IMG/VR virus record: IMGVR_UViG_3300032278_002564
Location: 1 to 21,695 of that record
DNA length: 21,695 nt
From: a virus
Reading direction: 5' to 3' (one strand)
The notes under the pieces were generated by a model. That model worked only from the letters and a program-made list of their open reading frames with translations. It searched no databases and had not been told where the DNA came from. A program made the position numbers and the translations under genes. Positions 8,104 through 15,056 of the stretch are shown here, one piece after another (position 1 is the stretch's first letter; each line of letters begins with the position of its first letter).

Positions 8104-8824
8104 ATAGTGCTTTGAAACTACGAATTTTGCTATCTCGCCTACATAGTTGTTTATATTTTTTAACATCCTTACTCCACTTCATACCAGTCCACCATTCGAA
8201 ACCATCTACATCTGCTTTGTAGATACTACTGCGTTCGTATCCAGGACCAGTATAAAGATATTCGTAACCTACGTCCCCGCCAGCACCAGGATTTTTATAT
8301 CTTTTTGCCCACGCAATTTCGTGTTGTAAAGTAACCTCACCTAACCGTAGTTCAGGATTTGCATAGTCCCAGGCAAACATATATGTTTCTATACCTTTGT
8401 AAGGCCAAATTTGATATGCAGTTTGCCAGGGAACCGGATAAAATTGCATCTTAGTAAATGCAACAATCTCATTATTTTGATAGTATATAAAAAATTTACA
8501 TCTGTCTGCGGGAGATAATGTTCGACCAAAGTCATTAAAATTGTGTTTTTTAATATATTTGTTTAGTATTTGTTCAAGTCTTTTTAGATATGTTGGTGTA
8601 AGTTCTTCTACTATTTCCCATTGCTCGTTGTATTCTTCATAGTTTGTTTCGGCTGTACATACGCGAGTACTACGAGACATATACCAATAATCGTTATCAA
8701 AAAGAAATCCTTTTTTAAGTGCTTCGTGTTCTGTATGATGCCCAACATCTTCTAAGGATATATCATTAAGTATAACTTCTCTGTTTTCTTGTTTTCCAAA
8801 TGTTGTTTCAATGACAGTTTTCAT
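8093..8824 (-). CDS. GNAT-fold / arginyl-tRNA-protein transferase-like protein
   Basis: A 243-aa protein, last gene of the minus-strand DUF6614-YqeY-amidinotransferase operon. Its ATG shares one base with the preceding stop (TAATG). The C-terminal half reads as EIAWAKRY, a Gly-rich loop, YEYLYTGPGYERSSIYKAD, FEWWTG, and then CRRDSKI. A tyrosine-glycine segment followed by YKA and an aromatic stretch recalls the C-terminal GNAT domain of aminoacyl-tRNA-protein transferases (YxxLGY...YK). The middle strand FFIYYQNNEIVAFTKM also fits a GNAT beta hairpin. An N-terminal region of about 75 residues has no match that I recognise. If the analogy holds it would transfer an acyl or aminoacyl group. The specific substrate is unknown and the assignment is tentative. 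Confidence 0.5.
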   Translation of the reverse strand: MKTVIETTFGKQENREVILNDISLEDVGHHTEHEALKKGFLFDNDYWYMSRSTRVCTAETNYEEYNEQWEIVEELTPTYLKRLEQILNKYIKKHNFNDFGRTLSPADRCKFFIYYQNNEIVAFTKMQFYPVPWQTAYQIWPYKGIETYMFAWDYANPELRLGEVTLQHEIAWAKRYKNPGAGGDVGYEYLYTGPGYERSSIYKADVDGFEWWTGMKWSKDVKKYKQLCRRDSKIRSFKALSNL

Positions 8825-10035
8825 TATAATTTGTAATCGTTTTGTATACCTTCTCTTTCAATGTCAAGTGTTAAGCAATGCCATCCACCGTCAAAAAAGA
8901 AACGATGTCGTAATGGACAAAATATTGGTTCCATATCATGTTTATGCAATATATCAACAAGAACAGGATTTTCACTATTTACAACAACATATTTGTCATC
9001 TAACACTAAACAATTTACATCAAAAATTGTTTCCTCAACTTCGCCTGTCCAATTATCTAACCATTCTTCTACAAATTGTGTAAATTCATTATTTTTTTCT
9101 TCACCTGGAACCCACCATTTGCCTTTGTTCAGATATTTAAGTTTTCGCCAACCTTCTACATGTGACCAGTTAGGATCATCGAAGTATATAATTTTCCAAT
9201 TAGGAAATATTGATTGTATATTATATTCTCTTACCCAACCTGCCGCTATTACTAATCCTGGTTTTAAAACGGAAAAAACACTGTCATCATGCCCAAATAA
9301 ATCTATTTCTTTGTATTCGAACATAGGATAATAAGATTTTAATGTTGATTTAATATCTGATGTTTGCCATATGTCCACTAAACAGTTTTTTCCTATTCGT
9401 GTTATATTAGGAGCACAAAATCCAGGCACTGGTTTTTTCTCTTTTATTTCGAGTTTTTCTTCTAATGATAGTTTAGTAACATCTGTCTCAGTTACTCCAT
9501 CAACTAATCGTCGTTTTAGTAATGAATCTAATGCATGATCTGATCGATGTAAACGTATTTTTCCATCGAGAACATCAAAATTACAATTCTCTTCACCGAA
9601 CCATTCAACATACTTTTCTCGCATCATATGAACAGTAAAAGCATTTTCAGTTACAAAAACTTCATTACCCATTATAATAGTTTCGTCTCTTACTTGTAAT
9701 GGTGGTGCTGGTATTAAATTATTTCTAGTTATATCATGTTCTTGATCCGGTCCGAGCCATCCGAGCCTTCCGTCGTTATCTATATAATCCATAATAGATT
9801 CTTTGTAGCCAAGTTCCGTCGGAGTAGCTTGATATACATTTATTCCATGAGATTCTAAAGTAGTTTTAAAATAATTTAAATCTTCGATTGTTTCGTCGAA
9901 TATTTTTTTGAATGTATATTCGATAGTAGGATTTTTTATGTTTGAAAAAAAAGTCGGTTCGAACACACTACCTAGTAATACGGTCTTTAGAGGAGAGAAC
10001 TCATCCCAACTGTTTATTTTTGCAAATTTAGGCAT
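8824..10035 (-). CDS. Amidinotransferase-like protein (glycine/inosamine amidinotransferase family)
   Basis: A 403-aa protein of the guanidino-group-modifying family, which moves an amidino group from arginine through a cysteine adduct. Seen: LKTVLLGS near the N-terminus, GHDDSVFSVLKPG (H249 and D251 in the HxD position), and FDGGWHCLTLD with C387 as the nucleophile, close to the GGxHC motif of arginine:glycine amidinotransferase. Length (about 400 aa) matches the family. Oddities: the usual PRD segment is PLQVRDE (115-118), and the Asp of the FDAAD-like segment is replaced by FCAPN (206-210). Substrate or mechanism may therefore differ. It overlaps the YqeY-like gene by 8 nt upstream and the GNAT-like gene by 1 nt downstream. 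The product may be a guanidino compound, but hydrolase activity is also possible. Confidence 0.75.
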   Translation of the reverse strand: MPKFAKINSWDEFSPLKTVLLGSVFEPTFFSNIKNPTIEYTFKKIFDETIEDLNYFKTTLESHGINVYQATPTELGYKESIMDYIDNDGRLGWLGPDQEHDITRNNLIPAPPLQVRDETIIMGNEVFVTENAFTVHMMREKYVEWFGEENCNFDVLDGKIRLHRSDHALDSLLKRRLVDGVTETDVTKLSLEEKLEIKEKKPVPGFCAPNITRIGKNCLVDIWQTSDIKSTLKSYYPMFEYKEIDLFGHDDSVFSVLKPGLVIAAGWVREYNIQSIFPNWKIIYFDDPNWSHVEGWRKLKYLNKGKWWVPGEEKNNEFTQFVEEWLDNWTGEVEETIFDVNCLVLDDKYVVVNSENPVLVDILHKHDMEPIFCPLRHRFFFDGGWHCLTLDIEREGIQNDYKL

Positions 10036-10303
10036 TGTAGTAATTTTCTAACACTTTTATTAAGTACTTGTCTTTAGCAATAAGATCAGGACGATTACCT
10101 TTATTAAATTGTATAATGGCCTTATTACTTTGTTTAATCATTTTTTTTATAACTTTTTGTATACCTTCATCATCGAGTTCAATACGTTCATCAACTTCTT
10201 GCCGCTGAATTGCAGCTCGTAATAAACGTATTGCGTCAAGTCGTTCTTGATCTTTAGAACGCATTGCGTCCTTCATATCTGCTATAATACGGTCTTTAAG
10301 CAT
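10028..10303 (-). CDS. Mini YqeY / GatB-tail domain protein
   Basis: A 91-aa protein matching the start of YqeY proteins: MLKDRI, DMKDAMRSKD, RLDAIRLLRAAI, then QEVDERIELDD. YqeY and the tail of GatB form helical domains that bind tRNA in amidotransferase complexes. Full YqeY is near 150 aa. This copy stops just after the first helical domain (VLENYYNA), so it lacks the second half. The frame can be extended upstream to 10396, but the start at 10303 matches the family start and overlaps the DUF6614-like stop by 8 nt (ATGCTTAA). It also overlaps the amidinotransferase start by 8 nt. It is presumably a tRNA- or protein-binding helper. The family call is firm and the role is inferred. Confidence 0.75.
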   Translation of the reverse strand: MLKDRIIADMKDAMRSKDQERLDAIRLLRAAIQRQEVDERIELDDEGIQKVIKKMIKQSNKAIIQFNKGNRPDLIAKDKYLIKVLENYYNA

Positions 10304-10649
10304 CTGGCCAATCTCTATACAATGCATGTTGAATATTATCTCCAACAAATTGATTAAAAGATTTGTGTTTTTCGTCAATCTTGCCATCAATTTCATCTAA
10401 TGCATAACTTTCTGGTTTAGCAACACGATGGAATGCGTTTTCTAATTGTGACATATCTTTAGTTTCTATCATAATATGCCATTCTGGTAAGTCTTGTATA
10501 CTACGAAATCCTAGTTTACAACGAGTAATACGAAACGATTCAATTTTACCTTCTTCAACGAGCCGGTCTAAAAACCCTCTCATGTTAGAAGTCCAATCAA
10601 TATCACTTATATCGCCTTCTTTGTCTGCCCACACATGATAAATGTCCAT
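10296..10649 (-). CDS. DUF6614-like small protein
   Basis: A 117-aa protein, first gene of the minus operon. It starts MDIYHVWAD, continues with FLDRLVEEGKIESFRITRCKLGF, EWHIMIETKDMSQLENAFHRVA, and ends with VGDNIQHALYRDWPD. I recall this pattern from DUF6614 proteins of alphaproteobacteria, a ferredoxin-like alpha/beta fold of unknown function. No catalytic residue is evident. A TATAAATA element on the minus strand ends 5 bases before its ATG, so the transcript may be leaderless. Its presence next to YqeY suggests acquisition from a bacterial, possibly alphaproteobacterial, genome. Confidence 0.65.
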   Translation of the reverse strand: MDIYHVWADKEGDISDIDWTSNMRGFLDRLVEEGKIESFRITRCKLGFRSIQDLPEWHIMIETKDMSQLENAFHRVAKPESYALDEIDGKIDEKHKSFNQFVGDNIQHALYRDWPDA

Positions 10650-10662
10650 ATAAATATTTATA
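10649..10662. promoter_or_regulatory. Palindromic bidirectional late-promoter-like element
   Basis: TATAAATATTTATA is a perfect 14-bp palindrome containing TATAAATA on both strands. Each copy ends exactly 5 bases before an ATG: 10662 on plus and 10649 on minus. T4 late promoters carry TATAAATA at about -13 to -6, so both transcripts would begin at or next to the start codon. The sequence is certain and its promoter function is inferred. Confidence 0.55.
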
Positions 10663-11510
10663 TGTATACAAAGGAGTTAATACAAGCAACTCGTCCTAGA
10701 GCGATGTATGATACAGAAATACATTCGTTTCATAAAAGTTTACATATATCTCCAATGGATTCCGATCCCGAAGGATTGATTGATAAATTTAAAGTTAAAA
10801 TTGATGAGTGGATTAGTGCTCATACAAGGATTAAATTTACTGGATTAGACAATTTCCCTGATAGAAATGTGGTTTTAGGAGTTACTCATCAGTTAGATGA
10901 CCTTCATATGCAATATAAGGGCCGTATAGCCGTCTTTAAGGGTGACTATAGGTACCACTGGCGGTTAGACCCAAACGTGCGCTGTAGGGCATTACACACG
11001 CTTGTATACCCCGATATAGTAGTACTCTCAGTTCCTTTTCCGGGTAATGCTAATATGCACCCAGAAACCATGGAAATCCTTGAAAAGTGTAGGGTATTTA
11101 ATATCCCAGTTCATATAGATGCCGCATGGTTTGGTTGTTGCCGAAACATTAATTTTGATTGTAATCATCCTGCTATACAAACAGTGACATTTTCATTAAG
11201 TAAAGCACTTGGAATGGGTATACATCGTGTTGGTCTTCGTTATGCAAGAAAGCCGCAACATGGCCCTGTAAAAATAATGAATGATTTTGGCTATACAAAT
11301 ATATCAGATGTCTGGATAGGATTACAAATGATGGAGAAATTTGGACCAGATTTTTGGTGGAACAAATATGGACAACATTATAATAAAATTTGTAAGGATT
11401 TTAATTTCGAACCTGCTAACGCAATTCATGTTGCATGGGACAATAAAGATTTAGTAGGTATTCGACGATTATTACGAGTGTTAGAGGAAGGTAAACCAGG
11501 TTCCATATAA
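10662..11510 (+). CDS. Shortened PLP-dependent aminotransferase-like (fold type I) protein
   Basis: A 282-aa protein. LSVPFPGNANMHPETMEIL and VHIDAAWFG (D153, the pyridine-nitrogen Asp position) are followed by TVTFSLSKALGMGIHRVGLRY, with K181 as the probable PLP Schiff-base lysine. This order fits fold type I aminotransferases/decarboxylases. These are usually near 400 aa, so much of the N-terminal and C-terminal small domain is missing or reduced. I use ATG 10662 rather than 10635, because the latter lies inside the divergent gene and upstream of the promoter-like element. The AAGGAG at about 10671 is inside the coding region and probably chance. Bases roughly 10915-11120 are visibly richer in C-ending codons than neighbours. 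It is followed by a TAATG overlap. Confidence 0.7.
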   Translation: MYTKELIQATRPRAMYDTEIHSFHKSLHISPMDSDPEGLIDKFKVKIDEWISAHTRIKFTGLDNFPDRNVVLGVTHQLDDLHMQYKGRIAVFKGDYRYHWRLDPNVRCRALHTLVYPDIVVLSVPFPGNANMHPETMEILEKCRVFNIPVHIDAAWFGCCRNINFDCNHPAIQTVTFSLSKALGMGIHRVGLRYARKPQHGPVKIMNDFGYTNISDVWIGLQMMEKFGPDFWWNKYGQHYNKICKDFNFEPANAIHVAWDNKDLVGIRRLLRVLEEGKPGSI

Positions 11511-12088
11511 TGAAAAATATTGCAATTATTATTGATGCTTGGGCGACCAATAACTTACTAGCAGACCGGGATATACCAGTTCGTATTATAGATCTAATAT
11601 CACAAAATCAAACAATTGATAGTGTAATATTGGCTAGTTACGATATAGCAAATGAATTTATCTCTCAGACTATTTGGTATACGAATTTTAAAAAATTTAA
11701 TTTATCGGATTTATTTACTAATACTGATTTTATAGATGACTTAAAGAACAACTTTACTCATCCTAAGTTTGTTGGCAAGTTAAGTTACCTGGAACACCAA
11801 ACACACCCGCAGATATTAAATAAAATATGGTCGGATAAGTTTCAAATAGCTGTTTTTCATCCTTGTCAATTAAATTTAGATAGTATAAAAAATGTTTACT
11901 TCTTCGGAATGGCGTGGGATATATGCGTTATGTCTCGCCCATTAGGGTGGAGGTGGTGGATAGATTTCACCGATAAAAATTTATTTGTTTATGGAAAAGG
12001 AGTTGGATGGGACAATAAAGATATAGATAAAACCATGTGGTTAGAACAAGAAGAAGAATTATATCAATTTGCTAGAACTTCAAAGTGA
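11510..12088 (+). CDS. Degenerate cysteine-hydrolase (isochorismatase)-like protein
   Basis: A 192-aa protein whose ATG shares one base with the preceding stop. It begins MKNIAIIIDAWATN, with an Asp at position 9 following a hydrophobic strand. Later it has VYFFGMAWDICVMSRPLGW with C139. This strand-Gly...D-x-CV arrangement matches the catalytic cysteine segment of isochorismatase/nicotinamidase-type hydrolases, and size (about 190 aa) also fits. The usual cis-peptide and metal-site motifs are not obvious, and the catalytic Lys (perhaps K86 or K90) is uncertain. It is probably cotranscribed with the PLP enzyme and could process the same compound. The family call is tentative. Confidence 0.5.
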   Translation: MKNIAIIIDAWATNNLLADRDIPVRIIDLISQNQTIDSVILASYDIANEFISQTIWYTNFKKFNLSDLFTNTDFIDDLKNNFTHPKFVGKLSYLEHQTHPQILNKIWSDKFQIAVFHPCQLNLDSIKNVYFFGMAWDICVMSRPLGWRWWIDFTDKNLFVYGKGVGWDNKDIDKTMWLEQEEELYQFARTSK

Positions 12089-12106
12089 GGGAATAATTCT
12101 AACGTA

Positions 12107-12532
12107 TTAATTTTTTTCTCTACTTAATACTAGATTAAGTTTTTTAATATTATTTTTATTTTGTAAAATTAATTTTGTTCCTGCATGTAATGGTTTTGGC
12201 CATGCTTCTATTTTAATCCAAGCATATCCAACATGTTCTTCATTTAGTATAGGATGGAATTCATCATTAACAATACTAACAAAACTTGCATATTTAAATC
12301 CTTCGTCGTTGCTAACAAAATTATCTAATGGAAATGTTTTAATTATATTTGGAACGTGTACTAGTTCTTCTTCAAGTTCTCTGTTTAATGCATCGCCGAA
12401 TGTTTCGTTAGGTTCAACTTTACCGCCAAAGAAACTCCATGTTAACGGATGGGATCCATCTTCAGCTCGCAATCCTAGCATTACTCTTTCTGTTTTTATA
12501 CTAAGGAAAATAGTTCCGACTGCTTCGATCAT
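12107..12532 (-). CDS. Nudix hydrolase
   Basis: A 141-aa Nudix protein, last gene of the minus-strand region. The Nudix box is clear: G37, E43, then R51-E52 and E55-E56, spaced as GX5EX7REX2EE. Val58 stands where the consensus Gly is usual. It should hydrolyse a nucleoside diphosphate linked to another moiety, with the glutamates binding Mg2+/Mn2+. WSFFGGKV and AEDGSHPLTW before the box are typical of MutT-like members. Its ATG overlaps the previous stop as ATGA. T4-like phages often carry Nudix genes (e.g. nudE), but orthology cannot be judged. It converges on the cysteine-hydrolase-like gene with an 18-nt gap and no clear terminator. Confidence 0.85.
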   Translation of the reverse strand: MIEAVGTIFLSIKTERVMLGLRAEDGSHPLTWSFFGGKVEPNETFGDALNRELEEELVHVPNIIKTFPLDNFVSNDEGFKYASFVSIVNDEFHPILNEEHVGYAWIKIEAWPKPLHAGTKLILQNKNNIKKLNLVLSREKN

Positions 12533-13563
12533 TTTTGTATTTCTTTTTCAATATTTTTTATAGTTGTAGGAAGTTCTTTTTTAACTTCATTAACTAGTTT
12601 TAAATTTTCTGTGTGATATTTTTTTATTTGTGTTTTATAATAGTTAGGTTCTTTTGTTGATTCGTAAAAGTTTATTAAGTCTTTTATAATAGTTATGTCT
12701 TGATTAAAAAAGAGATCTTTGTAACTAACGGTGTATAGCTGATCTTTCCAAATAGTTTTTAAGTCCATTATGTCGGACCCTGTGTCATTGTTAAGCAGAT
12801 TTGTTAAGTTTGTTTTTACTGCTTCAAAAAATTGGATTTTGTTGTTGTAAAATAATGGCGGGTTTTCATGAAGGATCAGCCAATTGATTATCTGTGATAA
12901 TACTCCAAACATTACTGTTGATTTTGAAATGTTAATAGTTTGATGCATTTCATCAATAACATTAAAGATATATTGATGTTGTTTTCGATCCATTAACCTG
13001 TGTCTACGAGGAACGAATATCTCAGATTGGTTAATATTGAGATATGCATCATAAACCTGTGTTCCTGTTTTTGCCATACATAATATGTCAATATAGTAAT
13101 TTAAGTCGTAGCTGATATCAATGTCAATTATTTTTATTTTCTCACTATTTTTAAGATAAAATTTAGAGATAATAAATCCATCATGATGCAGAGAAAAAAA
13201 TTTATCTTCAGCTGAATTGAATGTTTTGTATAATAAGTTATCATGTTTTTTTATCATTTCTTCTGAAATGTTTAAATGTAGTATATCTTGAATTGTAGAA
13301 TAATTAGCGGTTGTATTATATTTGTATAAACGTCCTTCAAATGAAGTATTGTTACTATAGTATTGATTATTTTTTAATTGTTGTCCAATTGGTCGATTCG
13401 ACATATCAGCATGATAATTTCTATCGATGAATAATCCAGTAATAAATTCACCACCAGCACCACAATTCCATCTAGTTGCAATTATGTCGTTGTTGTTTAT
13501 TTTTTTATAATATTTAGAATTTTTTTTAAAAAGTTTATCCATTTCTTCAAATGTTATTTTCAT
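12529..13563 (-). CDS. P-loop / sulfotransferase-like protein of unknown specificity
   Basis: A 344-aa protein. Near the N-terminus it reads DIIATRWNCGAGGEFITGLFI, a strand followed by a glycine-rich turn like the 5'-phosphosulfate loop of phage and marine sulfotransferase-like proteins. Near residue 285 it has YTVSYKDLFF, which recalls the 'YEDL' segment of that superfamily. The rest is rich in Asn, Lys, Ile and Tyr and ends in a charged, coiled-coil-like helix (ENLKLVNEVKKEL). It could transfer sulfate to a glycan or protein, or be a non-catalytic relative. Its ATG overlaps the zinc-ribbon stop as ATGA and its stop overlaps the Nudix start as ATGA, indicating tight coupling. Confidence 0.5.
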   Translation of the reverse strand: MKITFEEMDKLFKKNSKYYKKINNNDIIATRWNCGAGGEFITGLFIDRNYHADMSNRPIGQQLKNNQYYSNNTSFEGRLYKYNTTANYSTIQDILHLNISEEMIKKHDNLLYKTFNSAEDKFFSLHHDGFIISKFYLKNSEKIKIIDIDISYDLNYYIDILCMAKTGTQVYDAYLNINQSEIFVPRRHRLMDRKQHQYIFNVIDEMHQTINISKSTVMFGVLSQIINWLILHENPPLFYNNKIQFFEAVKTNLTNLLNNDTGSDIMDLKTIWKDQLYTVSYKDLFFNQDITIIKDLINFYESTKEPNYYKTQIKKYHTENLKLVNEVKKELPTTIKNIEKEIQK

Positions 13564-13736
13564 TTTTCGTTAAATTCTCTATTACAAGCATAACATATCC
13601 AAATTAATTTTTCATCGTCAAAATGTAAGGTACTCGTACGACACGAAGGACACTGAATCAGTGTTCGTTTAATTTCATTTAATTGACTATCCGCCAGAAG
13701 CCAGGATAGTAACGACCTTGATAAGAATCTAGCCAT
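13560..13736 (-). CDS. Tiny zinc-ribbon protein (58 aa or shorter)
   Basis: An open frame fills the gap between gp15 and the sulfotransferase-like gene. It ends at TGA 13560-13562 in ATGA overlap with the next gene. The last 32 residues contain CPSC (C29, C32) and, 15 residues later, CYAC (C48, C51), a classic zinc ribbon with the four cysteines in place. The nearest in-frame ATG is at 13736, overlapping gp15 by 58 nt. The residues before the ribbon do not look conserved, so the true start may be a non-ATG codon closer to 13660-13680. It is likely a nucleic-acid- or protein-binding ribbon. Confidence 0.6.
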   Translation of the reverse strand: MARFLSRSLLSWLLADSQLNEIKRTLIQCPSCRTSTLHFDDEKLIWICYACNREFNEK

Positions 13737-15055
13737 TTAGTACCGTCCCACTTAAATTGGTCTCCAGTGAAATTATTTTGTATATATGTTATATCTGATG
13801 TAGCTGATGAGTCAAAAAATACAACCCAATCAGCACCGTTGTATTGTATAATATCATTTTTACTTGCTACAAGTGTATTCCATGCAGCTGTTGGATATCC
13901 TGTTGCACCAATGTCGTCAAGAATTAAATATTTTTGATTTGCTATCGCTGTTGGTAATGTACCATCGCCTGGAAAGTTTTTATGCGGATCAATGATAGCA
14001 TTAACTGTAAAATTAGTTCCTGGTAATGTGTCTGTATCGGGTGTAAAGTCAACAACATTTGCTGTTCCAGTTGCGGCAATAGTTCCAACTATATCGTTGG
14101 TTGAAGTTTCAGGATCTGTGTTAATTCGTAGATGTATTTGTGTAACATTATCTTGTAATCCATTATATGGTGCAAGATAATCTTCCCAACTCATTTCTTT
14201 TCCGTCGCCTCTGTCATTTATTCCTGCATGATTTAATAATTGTAGTTGTCCATTTGTTACAGTTAATGAAGCATTTGTTGGGGTAATTATTTGTCTCGAC
14301 AAGAAGTCGTTATCTCCGAAGAAATCATACGTATCACGATCGAACTCCTCTGACATATCATACACTCTGTCTGTAATTTGCCGAATAAGTCGTTGTTGTT
14401 GTACTTTTGCTGGAGGACTAATCCAAACTGGCATAGTAAATGTTATTGAACCTATATCAATTTGTGTATCTATTCCTTGTGGTACTCCTCTAGAACTCCA
14501 ACTTATATCTGTTAATTCTACAACAACAAGAGATGTCCAGTCGAGAATATTTGTGCTAGCCTGTAGTTCAATTGATGGATTGAATAAAATTAATATTTGT
14601 TCAAAAAGTTGTAATTTTTGATCTGAGTTGCTAGTCCAAATATCAATTTGCATTGTTAGTGTGTATGGAGCTGGCATTAGTCGTTCAACAGTATATCTAT
14701 TACCAATCTCACTTGTATATTTGCCAGTTTCATGATCAAATTCTCTTTCAAGAATTTGTTTTTTGTCAGTATAAAACGGATCAAGTGTTCGTGATCTATC
14801 TGGTTGCATTGTTAGGATATGAGAAGTAATAAATGGGCAAGAGTTAACAACATTTTCACTATTGTTTCGTAAAATGTGTCCAACCATTCGTTGCATGTCT
14901 GCGTATCTGCAAGGAACTTTTATGAATTTTTCAACATTATCGGCGCCTTTACCAGTTTTAACTAATAAGCCACCGAACAGTCTCATAAATTGTAGAATGT
15001 ATCGACGAAATTGTTCATCGTAAAAATATCCTGCTTCGTTATATCTACTTGCCAT
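13679..15055 (-). CDS. T4 gp15-like tail sheath stabiliser/completion protein with long C-terminal extension
   Basis: A 458-aa structural protein. The N-terminus AGYFYDEQFRRYILQFMRLF and KFIKVPCRYAD align with T4 gp15 (GYFYNSSFRRY, KFIRVPITYA). FEQILILFNPSI matches gp15 VEQILPYFQPH, and ITFTMPVWISPP fits its later strand. gp15 caps the tail tube and sheath and joins the tail to the neck. T4 gp15 is 272 aa. Here about 180 extra residues follow, with two YNGADW/WDGTKW-type motifs (IIQYNGADWVVFF and FKWDGTKWLDSY) that look like small beta domains of phage surface proteins. It starts just after gp14, as in T4. Its last bases overlap the zinc-ribbon frame. Confidence 0.85.
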   Translation of the reverse strand: MASRYNEAGYFYDEQFRRYILQFMRLFGGLLVKTGKGADNVEKFIKVPCRYADMQRMVGHILRNNSENVVNSCPFITSHILTMQPDRSRTLDPFYTDKKQILEREFDHETGKYTSEIGNRYTVERLMPAPYTLTMQIDIWTSNSDQKLQLFEQILILFNPSIELQASTNILDWTSLVVVELTDISWSSRGVPQGIDTQIDIGSITFTMPVWISPPAKVQQQRLIRQITDRVYDMSEEFDRDTYDFFGDNDFLSRQIITPTNASLTVTNGQLQLLNHAGINDRGDGKEMSWEDYLAPYNGLQDNVTQIHLRINTDPETSTNDIVGTIAATGTANVVDFTPDTDTLPGTNFTVNAIIDPHKNFPGDGTLPTAIANQKYLILDDIGATGYPTAAWNTLVASKNDIIQYNGADWVVFFDSSATSDITYIQNNFTGDQFKWDGTKWLDSYQGRYYPGFWRIVN

Positions 15056-15056
15056 T

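Noticed and set aside
8811-9331. Plus-strand frames inside the amidinotransferase and GNAT-like genes
   Set aside because: They lie fully opposite two clear minus-strand genes and show low-complexity Ser/Thr/Gln-rich translations typical of antisense frames.
10671-10676. AAGGAG as Shine-Dalgarno for an internal PLP-gene start
   Set aside because: The next in-frame ATG (10704) is 27 nt away, too far for a ribosome-binding site.
12086-12120. Possible terminator between convergent genes
   Set aside because: A T-run is present at about 12111-12117, but only a 4-bp TAAT/ATTA stem is visible, too weak for a hairpin.
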